Below are positions 44,817 through 54,246 of a stretch of 64,000 nucleotides of DNA, piece by piece. Every line of letters starts with the position of its first letter. Positions within the stretch are counted from its first letter, which is position 1. The notes under the pieces are model-generated. The model did not search any database. It was not told where the DNA came from and was given only the letters and a program-made list of their open reading frames with translations. The position numbers and the translations under genes are program-made. Location of the stretch: the NCBI RefSeq assembly GCF_019320115.1, contig NC_089584.1:74121533-74185532 (forward strand), given 5' to 3'. The stretch is from Miscanthus floridulus (Eukaryota > Streptophyta > Magnoliopsida > Poales > Poaceae).

Positions 44817-47800
44817 TGTCGCACCCAATTTTGCAAAGCAAAACCAAGTACTCATATATGTGCGCCCAGGATGTCCAAACACACACATATATCACAAATT
44901 GTAATAGTATCAAAGTAAAGTACTTATTACATCGCATATCTCATCATAAAGTTAAATACAAAGTTTGCTCGAAGGCAATATTATTACAAACATAGCGGAA
45001 AAACTAGCCCAACTGCCACAGGGACTCCAACTGGTGAACGTCTTCCTAGTAGTCCTAGACATCCTCCGGAAACTCTTCATACCCATTATCTGTTACCCAT
45101 CCGGGATTTTCATTGGATGTAAAGCAAGTGTAAGCTCACCATGCTTAGCAAGTATAACAAAGGGATCTATGAGGCTCAAATAGGCTTGACACTGTTTGAC
45201 TGCGGTTCGCAATTTTAGTTGATCAATTTTTTAGCAACCTGAATTACTACTTTAATGAACTATCCCAATTCCCAAGTGGTATTAAAGTATCATCAAGCTT
45301 TGTCTCAATTCCCAACCATCCATCATCCACAGTAACCACTAATCTCGAAGGATCCAGACCGCTCGTATCCGTGAGCACGGCTGTTATAACAGGTTAATTA
45401 TTTCTGCAGAAATTGTACATCTTTACCCACCGAGCCATGATTCCCACTGCCGGGGTTCGTGAGACCCACTACACCTCTTCCCAGGAAGTGTGGCAGAGTT
45501 TCACTATGAAACCCTTAGCTAGTTGCACTAATAAATTGTAGCTACAAAGGAATGGCACACATGGGCATCGCAGCACGGTGCACACCCTAACAGAAAAAGG
45601 AAAGATACCCTCTTACCCCTTACTGGAGCTACAGACGAGCTAGTACAAACTAGATAATAGGTTAAAGTTAGAGTCATTTGACACTCGGGGTTGTACAGTC
45701 CCTCCTGGGTTGCCGCTTCAGGATAAAGTCCTTATGGAGAGGCACTAGAGTACTCAACCCCGTACTCCAGCCCCCTATCTGTTGCTAAAAAGTTCCATTT
45801 TATCACATTGCATATAGTCTTTAAATATGTTTAACAATTACTTCATGTTAAGCACTGCAGCATCTATCCAAAATGCCTACCCAATAAACCCAGGTATCAA
45901 GGATATGTGGTACAATGAATCATCTGGGTAAAGTCCTTAAAGGCAATTCAAATTAAACTCATGCATGAATGTAAGTGGTAGTAGTTCATAGGTAACAAGG
46001 GGCCTTTGGTACACTTGCCTTCTTCAAAGTCATCCTGGGAATACTGCTGATCCTGCTGGGGGTCCTCAGTCACCTCGAATGGCTCACCCTCTAATCGTGA
46101 TCCAATCATCAATCAAGCATCATTCCAATCATTACATGCATACAAGATAGAACTCTATTAGAACAGTACACCAAACAGTGAAAACATATGTTGAAAAGCT
46201 TACAGATCTGTTCTACGCATTTCTACGAACACATGAGCAAAAGAATCACTCAAATCGGACTTAAAACGTGAAAGTTATGCATGAAATAAGATGTAATGGC
46301 AATTCTATAAATAAACTAACCTATTTTCGAATTAAAATAATTAAAAATCTGAATTTAAATGAAATCTGGACCGGGCTTACTATTTATGGAAACTTCAGGG
46401 ACTTGAACGAATAAAAACAGGACTAAATAAAAATTAGTTTGAACTGGACTGGACCGCGGGTTGATTTCTGGAAAAAGCGGGGGCTTTTCTGTAAAACACG
46501 CTCGGTTGACTGGGGTTTGACCCGACGACTGACTGGGCTACTGACTCATCGACACGCGGTGGCTGTTCATTAGGCGTGGTGCACCACATGGGCGTGGGCG
46601 CGCTGACGTGGCATGGTGCGCCGGGTCCACGAGTCTATGGTGGACCGGCCGCTTAAACCCAACCAGTACCTAATCCTAGCCATCCACGCTAGATCCAACG
46701 GTGCAGGGCGAAAACCGGGCGGTGGCTCGCCGAGGAAGAAAGGGAGGCCGGCGGCGCCATGGCCGGTGCACCCAGACCTTGGGCTACGGCTTCCCAGGGC
46801 ACCAAAGCGAGATCTGAGGGCACAGGAAGGTGGAGGGGCTCACCGTGAGTCGCTTGGAGGGGAACGCGGCGTCCGGGAAGGCTCCGAGGCTGGTCATCGA
46901 CGGCGGCCGTGAGCTAGAGAGAGAAGAGGCGCGCGGGTGAGGGTGTAGCTAGGCAAAACAACGCTAAAACGCGAAATGGGGAGTACCTACGGGCGCGGGG
47001 AGATCTGGCGGTGCTTCGGGTGGCCTTGGCGTCGGCGTTCGCGCTCGGAAGGGGGGGGGTTCTCACCGGCGGCGGTAGCTCTCTGTAGCGGGCAAAGATG
47101 GAGAAGGGCTGAGGGGAGGCTTGGCCTTTATAGGCGAGCGGCTGTGGCAAGAAAGGAAGGGAAGCAGGGAGGGGCTTGGCACCTTCCAAACGGCGCCGGT
47201 GGCTTTCCATCGGTGCCGCGCCATGGCCGGGCAATAGAAGGAAGGGGAGCGTCAGGGAAGGAAGGTGGACGACGCGGCTGACGAGTGGGTCCAGACGCGC
47301 AGCGAGAGAGAGAGAAGGGCAATGCGCTTGCGGTGAAGCCGAGCAGGCCGCAGTAGCGTGCCGTCGCACGAAGCGGGCCGCAGCGAAGCAGCAGCTGGGC
47401 CGCCGAGTTGGTGCGCGTGCGCGGGTGGCCAGCCGGGCCGCGCGGGGTGCGGGCCAACGTGCGGTGCGGGCCGGTGAGACAGGCCGCCGAGACTGGCCAG
47501 CGGGGGAAAAAATGAAGGAGAAAGGGCTGGGCTGATTCGGTTGGGCTGAAAAGGGAAGGAGATGAATTTTTTTCAAAATCAAATCCTTTTCCAAATCTAT
47601 TTTCTCCATTTTAAATTTTAAGCCAATTTCAAATGGAATTTGAATTCAACTTCAAATCAACTAGCCCTACACTCAACCAAAAACAATATGCTTCGACATG
47701 AATGCAACAAACATGTTTCTAAACCTTATAGTTTATTTTATTTAACCAATATTTATTATTTGGCCTAAGTTAAAAATACTTAGAAAATGTAATAAAGGCT

Positions 47801-47843
47801 AAGAATTAATTGCTAATTTGTGGTAAAAATTTTGGGTGTTACA
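44817..47843 (-). repeat. 3' LTR of chromovirus III (3.03 kb)
   Basis: On the minus strand TGTAACACCC at 47843 to GGGTGCGACA at 44817. The GC-rich third (about 46440-47560) gives long accidental ORFs on both strands (46613-46912, 46914-47609, 47128-47535) that are disrupted or rearranged in the other LTR, so I do not annotate them. Confidence 0.95.
47126..47132 (-). promoter_or_regulatory. TATA box in the 3' LTR of chromovirus III
   Basis: The minus strand reads CCTATAAAGG within the GC-rich part. The same box is at 56554-56560 in the 5' LTR, where it would start the element's RNA. Confidence 0.6.
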
Positions 47844-47858
47844 AACCTACCCCCCTTA
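47844..47858 (-). other. Polypurine tract, chromovirus III
   Basis: The minus strand reads AAGGGGGGTAGGTT before TGTAACACC. It overlaps the stop codon of pol (TAA at 47856-47858). Confidence 0.85.
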
Positions 47859-48985
47859 GGATGAATCTCGTCCTTGAGATTCGGATGGTTCAAAGAGATT
47901 GGGATAGTCAGTTCTCAGATCTTCCTCTCTTTCCCACGTTGCCTCATCCACTGAGTGTCTGTTCCACTGAACCTTGCACATTCTTATTATTTTGCTCCTT
48001 GTGATTCTCTCTGCTGTTTCTAGGATTCTTACTAGATATTCTTTGTATGATAGATCCCCTTGGATATCCAGTTCTTCCAAAGGTAGTTGTTCCTCAGGTA
48101 CCCTCAAACATTTCTTAAGTTGTGACACATGGAAAACATTATGAACACCTGAGAGCTGCTCTGGTAACTCTAACTGGTAAGCAACTTCTCCTCTCCTGTT
48201 GATGATCTTGAATGGTCCCACATACCTGGGTGACAACTTTCCCTTGGTATGGAATCTCTTTACTCCTTTCATAGGTGAAACTTTGAGATAGACAAAATCA
48301 CCAATTTCAAATGCCAAATCTCTTCTTCTTATGTCCGCATAGCTTTTCTGTCGGGACTGTGCAACCTTTAGGTTTTGCCTTATTGTTTGCACTTGTTTTT
48401 CTGCCAGTTGCAAAACATCTGGTCCAAAGACTTGGCTTTCCCCCGTTTGATTCCAAAACAATGGTGTTCTGCACTTCCTGCCATACAATGCCTCAAATGG
48501 TGCCATTTTAAGACTCTTTTGGTAGCTATTATTGTAGGAGAATTTGGCATAAGGTAAACTCTTATCCCAACTTGTCCCATACTATAGAGCACAAGCTCTT
48601 AGCATATCCTCTAAGATCTGATTTGTCCTTTCAGTCTGTCCATCTGTTTGAGGATGGTAAGCTGAGCTGAAGTTCAACTTTGTATCCATTGACTCATGCA
48701 ATTTCTGCCAAAAATGTGATGTGAACTGTGTACCCCTATCTGAAACGATCTTCTTTGGTACACCATGTAAACATACAATCCTTTCCATATATAACTCTGC
48801 TAACTTTGCACTCGAATAAGTTACCTTGATCGGAATGAAATGGGCCACTTTTGTTAGTCGGTCAACAATCACCTAGATAGAGTCAAATCCTCTCTGTGTA
48901 CAGGGTAATCCAACTATAAAGTCCATTCCAACTTCTTCCCATTTCCACTCGGGTATCTTCATAGGTTGTAGTAAACCTGCTGGCC
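47856..48985 (-). pseudogene. Chromovirus III integrase core, C-terminus and chromodomain
   Basis: Inserts the cDNA. Minus-strand reading: after HPGS zinc-site residues in the upstream piece, a TAG at 48987-48989, then a short frame to a TAG at 48873-48875 (expected Trp in the segment before VIVDRLTK), then the core 48872-48582: IVDRLTKVAHFIPIKV, VSDRGTQFTS (catalytic Asp) and HPQTDGQTERTNQ (catalytic Glu). A TAG at 48582-48584 replaces Gln. Frame 48506-47856: [32 protein letters not shown] (GPY/F region), SPRYVGPFKI, HVSQLKKCL, then a chromodomain (YLVRILETAERITRSKIIRM, KVQWNRHSVDEATWE). Chromodomains bind methylated histone H3 tails in other proteins; this one lacks an obvious full aromatic cage. 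Confidence 0.9.
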
Positions 48986-48986
48986 T

Positions 48987-50369
48987 CTAATGTTCTGCTT
49001 TCACTCTTTGGCACGTGTCACATATAGCCACATGTTCTGCTACGTCTCTCTTTAGTCCATACCACCAATACCTCTCTTTAAGATCAAGATACATTTTAGT
49101 ACTTCCTGGGTGTATGGAATAGGCTGAGTCATGAGCTTCCCTCAAGATAGACTCCCTAATAGATTTTACTTCTAGCACACAAATCCTTTTACCGAACCAT
49201 ACTGTCCCTTGATCATCCATATGGAATCCTGGGGCTTTACCAATCACTATACGCTCTGCAATATCCTTGATCCTCTCATCACCCAACTGTCCTTTATGAA
49301 TCTCTTGTTCCAGAGTGGATTCTACCTCTAACTCCATGGTATTGGCCACAATACCCAAATTCAAGTATTTGAACTCCTCGCACAACTCTTCAGGTAGTTG
49401 AGTTGTATAGGCCATGTTCACATAACTCCTTCTACTCAAGGCATCAGCTACAACATTAGCCTTACCCGGGTGATAGTGAATATCCAAATCATAATCCTTG
49501 ATTAACTCGAGCCATCTTCGCTGCCTCAGATTCAGATCTGATTGTGTGAATATATACTTTAGACTCTTATGGTCCATATAGATCTCACACTTATGACCAA
49601 TCAGGTAGTGCCTCCATATCTTAAGAGCATGCACCACGGCTGCCAATTCCAGATCATGAGTCGGATAATTTAGCTTGTGTTTTCTCAGCTGTCTAGATGC
49701 GTAGGCAACAACTCTGCCTTGTTGCATAAGAACACCTCCTAAACCTTGCCGTGAGGCATCACAATAGATAGAGAAACTTTTGGTGAGATCAGGTAAGATG
49801 AGCACTGGAGCAAAAGTCAGCCTCTTCTTCAACTCCTCAAAACTGTCCTGGCATTGTTTAGTCCATACAAATTTGGCATTCTTCTCTAACAATGTAGTCA
49901 TGGGCTTGGCTAACTTAGAGAATCCCTCGATGAATCTCCTATAATACCCAGCCATACCTAGAAAACTCCGAATCTCACTAACATCTTTAGGTGGCTTCCA
50001 ACTTAACACATCTCTAACCTTCTTGGGATCTACTGCTACTCCTCCATTAGAGATTATGTGACCAAGGAAAGATACTTCTTTTAACCAGAACTCACATTTG
50101 CTGAACTTGGCATAAAGTTGATGTTCTCTAAGCTTTTGCAACACCAATCTCAAATGTCCTTCATGTTCTTCTTCATTCTTAGAATACACTAGTATGTCAT
50201 CAATGAACACGACGACAAACTTATCAAGGTACTCCATGAATACTTTGTTCATCAGATACATGAAGTAGGCAGGTGCATTAGTCAGACCAAAAGACATGAC
50301 TGTGAACTCATACAGTCCATAGCGGGTCACAAAGGCGGTCTTGGGGATGTCAGTACGCCTTATCCTCAA
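48987..50369 (-). pseudogene. Chromovirus III RT (palm to thumb), RNase H and integrase zinc site
   Basis: 460-codon open stretch between two TAG stops. [22 protein letters not shown], then catalytic FIDD (residues 55-58 of this stretch) in [12 protein letters not shown], then [18 protein letters not shown] and [18 protein letters not shown]. RNase [50 protein letters not shown], then VADALSRRS. Integrase N-terminal zinc site: [15 protein letters not shown], then CDTCQRVK. All catalytic residues of RT and RNase H that I can check are present. It is separated from the RT fingers by a single TAG at 50370-50372. Confidence 0.9.
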
Positions 50370-51275
50370 CTAATGGTATCCAGATCGAAGATCAATCTTG
50401 GAAAACACACAAGCCCCTTTCAATTGGTCAAATAGGTCATCAATTCTAGGTAATGGATACTTGTTCTTAATTGTGACCTCATTAAGTGACCTGTAGTCTA
50501 TGCACATCCTTTGTGTACCATCCTTCTTTTCTACAAATAGTACTAGTGCACCCCATGGTGATGAACTAGGTTGAACATAACCCTTATCTAACAATTCCCT
50601 TAGTTGTTTCTTAAGTTCTGCTAATTCATTCACTCCCATTCTATAGGGTCTCTTAGCTATGGGTGCAGTTCCAGGTAAAAGTTCAATTATAAACTCGATG
50701 TCTCGGTCAGGTGGCATACCTGGCAATTCCTCAGGAAAGACATCTGGGTACTCATTTGCTATTCTTATATCTTCTAAGGTTGTGCCCTCCAACTGATTAA
50801 CCTGACAGATTTTTGCAGCAGACTGAGTTGCCACAAACACCACTTCTTCTCCAGTTGAAGTGATAAGATTCACCGAGCTATTACCACAATTAATAACTGC
50901 TTTCTGCAACCTTAGCCAATCCATACCCAAGATGACATCGATACCGGTGGAATTTATGACTACAAGATTTGCTTGAAATTCTATCCCCCTTATGCTGAGA
51001 CTAGCAGCTAAGCATATCCACTCTGCTTTCATTACCCCACCAGGTGAGCTTACTAACATGTGTTTCTTCATAACACTTACTAGAATACCATGCTTCTTTA
51101 TGAATGTATATGTTATGAAGAAATGCGAAGCACCAGAATCAAAAAGTACTGTAGCTGAGTTTGAGTTGACCGGAAACGTACCGATCACTACATCTGGTGC
51201 CTCCTGAGCTATTTCAGCAGTAACATGGTTCACCTTTCCCCGAACGTAGTTCTGCTGTGAGTTAGTCTTCTTGGG
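50370..51275 (-). pseudogene. Chromovirus III protease and RT fingers
   Basis: Continues the open frame that starts with the nucleocapsid. Protease active site [10 protein letters not shown], then [15 protein letters not shown]. Linker [100 protein letters not shown] with the first catalytic Asp. It ends in the TAG at 50370 where the conserved next residue is Gln (GYHQLR in relatives), so CAG to TAG. Confidence 0.92.
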
Positions 51276-52276
51276 GCATCTATTAGAGTAATGTCCCGGC
51301 TCTCCACAATTGAAGCACTTGTTGTCATTAACTGCATTTGGCGCTTTTGGTGCGCCATTCCTCTGCGGAGCATTGGGGGCATTATTCCTCACTGGTACAT
51401 TGTTGGGTTGCTGCTGGCGCTGAGCTGGTGCCTTATACTGTTGTTGCTGCTGCTGGTTGCGGTTGGGACCTGTCTGACCTTGATAGCGCTGCTAAGGTTG
51501 AGTTTGTTGAGGGTTGGTATGGAAGCGAGAGTTGCTCCCAGATTGCTGTCCTTGAAATTTTCTCTTCTTGTCCTCCATCTGGCGGCGCTTGTTCTCAATC
51601 ACTAAAGCTTTGTCCACCAGCTGCTAGAAGTTAGCAAAGGTATGGGACAACAGCTGGTACTGGAGACCATCATTCAAGCCCTCCATAAACAGCTCCTGCC
51701 TCTTTCCATCCTTGTCTACCTCAGTAGGTGCATACCGTGACAATTGTATAAACTTGTCACGATATTCAGCAACAGTCATGCTCCCCTACTTGAGAGGCAA
51801 GAACTCCTTCTTCTTCAGCTTCATCAGTCCTGCAGGCACGTGATGAATGCGAAAGGCACTGTGGAACTCAGCCCAAGTGATGGGATTAGCTTCGGTGCGG
51901 CCGAAGTGGAATGAGTCCCACCAATCCTGTGCAGCTCCCTGCAACTGTCCAGAAGCATATAGAACTTTCTCCCTATCATCACATTGGGCAATCTCCAGTT
52001 GCCTCTCAATGGCACGTAGCCAATCATCAGCTTGGAGTGGATCGGCAGAGTGCTTGAATACAGGTGGGTGTCCTTTCAGAAACTCTCCCCTCTTATCCCT
52101 GACATGAGGGGTGCATTTCCATTCCCTTGCCCCATGTTCTGCATATTCTGGGCCATCTGCTGAAGCAACTGGGTCTGCATCATCATCAGCTGCTCCATGG
52201 AGACTGGGGGTGGTGGTGGCGGTTCCTCGCCTCCCTGGTTGTTCCTCCTGGTGTTCACCATCTGTAGAGGCATCAT
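51276..52276 (-). pseudogene. Chromovirus III Gag (capsid, nucleocapsid), broken
   Basis: Minus-strand ATG at 52276 or 52261 (MVNTRRNNQG); Pro-rich and Gln/Met-rich N-terminus. Two extra bases (AG doubled) near 52087-52092 shift the frame. In the next frame the capsid reads DPLQADDWLRAIERQLEIA, GAAQDWWDSFHFG, ITWAEFHSAFRIHHVP and MTVAEYRDKFIQLS, with TAG at 51787-51789 and in the segment NF*QLVDKALVIE (about 51625). A third TAG sits in QP*QRYQGQ (about 51493). Nucleocapsid CCHC knuckle [14 protein letters not shown] at 51276-51317. Confidence 0.9.
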
Positions 52277-53002
52277 ATAAGTCTCACATGTCCAAGCATA
52301 TAACTCTTACAAGATACTGGTGTAACAAGAGTAGGTATAGACAAGAGATATATGTAGGGTATGCAAGAAGATATTTGTTCTGAATTTTTCCAGCGAGTTG
52401 GATAGCAGCAGTGCTGTAAAACGAGCATATCTCAGTCTCTGTTTATCATATGATTGCGTAGCATACCTTTCTAGAAAGCTTATGAAATTCTCTACAACTT
52501 TCATTTAGAACACTTTTTCAGATTCCAACGTTTACTTAGTCAAATTCAGACGATAAGAAGTACTGTTCTGGAATCCTGACAGCACAGAAACCTCGACTTA
52601 CAATAGTTGTATCTCACAATTTATAATAGCTATTGAGGTGATTCCAGAGCCAGAAGAAAGATGTTGAAGTCTACTTATCTTCATAAAAATTTCATGACCT
52701 TTGGTATCTAGATTATGAGATATGAACTGATAAAGACAGACTGTTCCGAAAGATACAGAATGGACAGCATGATAAAATGAAACCCAATTATTTATTCATA
52801 ATATCCTTAAACCTTAACCTTAACTAAATGACCGTGGACATGCCCACAAGTCATCACAATCATATCAAAGATCCAAATCAAACATTATTCATAATGATAA
52901 ACATCCAACCATGCAACTATCACTTGTCCAACCATTAAAAGAAAGAAACTAAATACTCTCTCGCGTAGCTACGCGTGCTTATTACATATTTTTAAGACTC
53001 TC
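52277..53002 (-). other. Spacer between ORF0 and gag, chromovirus III
   Basis: About 725 bases of AT-rich sequence without a convincing ORF. Translation of gag downstream of ORF0 would need re-initiation, splicing or an internal start; I see no clear signal for any. Confidence 0.5.
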
Positions 53003-54064
53003 CTATGGGTATGGGTCGATGGTGGTGCTGGTGCTGGGGTCTCCAGACTCTCCTCTGGTCCTCGGGGGTGACTGAGCGGGTACTCCTGAATCTTCCACAT
53101 CTAGACCTCCTAGCTGTTGCTTCAGTGTAGCGTTCTCACGAGCCAGCTGCATGTAGGCCCTCCCCATGACATCGAGCTCATCCAGGGCCTGATCCAAGTC
53201 AGTGTGGGTCTCAGCCAAGCACAACAGGGTAGGCCTCAGCCTTAGGTTCGCCTCTCCAAGTGGTGTAGCGATGTTGCACGTAGACTGTCCCCTCCGACGG
53301 CGGGGAAGATAGCGGTCATCCTCCCAGGCGATGTCGTCGAAATGATGGTCGCGGTTGACCATCAATGCCTGTCGAGCTGCATCCCTGATGACGGCCGCAC
53401 GTGTGAGCCATGCAGTGGTGGCGCGGTGGATGTAGCGCACCTGAGTCCCCTCTCGGATGTACACTTCTGTCTCCCAAAAGCCAATGTAGTCGGGGTGGGT
53501 CCAATGCTCCGTCCTATACTGAACAGTGCCTCCAGGGTGGTAGCGATGCACAAGTGCGAGAAGCCTAGGGTGGTAGTAGCCATCACCCTCCAAGTCGTAG
53601 TGGATCTCTACAATCCATCCCTGAGCCAACGGTGCATTGTGATCATCATCATTGTCATCATCCCCATCGTCTCCACCATCTCCATCATCTCCACCATCTC
53701 CACCGTCTCCACCATTACCATCATCACCTCCATCAGCATCAGAATCATTAGAACCATCTCCATCATCGGGGTCACCAGCTCCCTCCTGGCCACCTTGTTC
53801 CTGTACTTCCTCGAGATCTTCCTCAGACTCCTCTATCTCAATGGGTCCCTTGAACATGGGTCCCTCCTCTGTTTCTTCATCCATCGGATCCTCCAACAAG
53901 TCCTCTAGAGGTTCCCCCATGGGTACCTCCACAGGCGGTTCCTCCTCTTGGTTCCTTAGAGCTTCCACAAGGTGTGCCGGGACACGCTTGCCCAAAGTGA
54001 ACCTGGTCCTCCTAGTGGGCATCAGAATGGTCCTCTTGCGTGGGGTCTGCTTGGTACGGGCCAT
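53003..54064 (-). CDS. ORF0 of chromovirus III: intact 353-residue protein with histone-H3-tail-like N-terminus
   Basis: First ORF after the PBS, with ATG at 54064. Starts MARTKQTPRKRT. H3 begins MARTKQTARKST, so 10 of the first 12 residues including Met are identical, with both H3K4 and H3K9 equivalents kept. Then a basic stretch (RRTRFTLGKR, possible nuclear signal), an acidic region (residues about 38-92), an Asp/Gly repeat (about 97-148), a Tyr/Trp/His-rich globular part (about 150-235, WIVEIHYDLEGDGYYHPRL, HWTHPDYIGFWETEV), a helical C-terminal part (LDQALDELDVMGRAY) and a Pro/Ser tail. No stop or frameshift, unlike gag-pol beside it. Elements of the RIRE3/RIRE8 kind have an orf0 of unknown function here (recalled). 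No enzyme motif was recognised. The H3 resemblance is direct; its function is inference. Confidence 0.8.
   Translation of the reverse strand: MARTKQTPRKRTILMPTRRTRFTLGKRVPAHLVEALRNQEEEPPVEVPMGEPLEDLLEDPMDEETEEGPMFKGPIEIEESEEDLEEVQEQGGQEGAGDPDDGDGSNDSDADGGDDGNGGDGGDGGDDGDGGDDGDDDNDDDHNAPLAQGWIVEIHYDLEGDGYYHPRLLALVHRYHPGGTVQYRTEHWTHPDYIGFWETEVYIREGTQVRYIHRATTAWLTRAAVIRDAARQALMVNRDHHFDDIAWEDDRYLPRRRRGQSTCNIATPLGEANLRLRPTLLCLAETHTDLDQALDELDVMGRAYMQLARENATLKQQLGGLDVEDSGVPAQSPPRTRGESGDPSTSTTIDPYP
53620..53775. repeat. GAT/CAT-rich low-complexity tract inside ORF0
   Basis: Imperfect repeats of CCATCATC, CCATCTCC and similar encode the Asp/Gly stretch of ORF0. This tract also creates spurious ORFs in the other frames (53342-53908, 53652-54092, 53608-53793), which are shadows. 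Confidence 0.8.
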
Positions 54065-54231
54065 CTACAAGAATGAAAAGGTTGAGTATTAGAACAAAAT
54101 AATTTTGGCAACAGATAAAGAACAGGATATAAGAAAAAATTTTATAGCAAAGTAAAAGTAGTAAAATAAAGATAATGAAATCCTAAAAACGTCCATTTCT
54201 ATCTAGGTTGTTCATCCTACAGTCAGTTATA

Positions 54232-54243
54232 GCTCTGATACCA
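54232..54243 (-). other. Primer-binding site, chromovirus III
   Basis: The minus strand reads TGGTATCAGAGC, an exact initiator-Met-type PBS, 3 bases inside the LTR edge (54247). Confidence 0.92.
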
Positions 54244-54246
54244 ATT

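Noticed and set aside
46613..47609. Long ORFs on both strands (99, 231, 101, 109, 119 codons) in the GC-rich part of the chromovirus III LTR
   Set aside because: They overlap each other in several frames, have GC-driven Arg/Ala/Pro composition, and are not preserved in the other LTR (56046-57053), where frames are broken differently.
53342..54092. Plus-strand ORFs of 188 and 146 codons, rich in Ile/Ser/Pro
   Set aside because: Shadows of the repetitive ORF0 coding sequence on the opposite strand.
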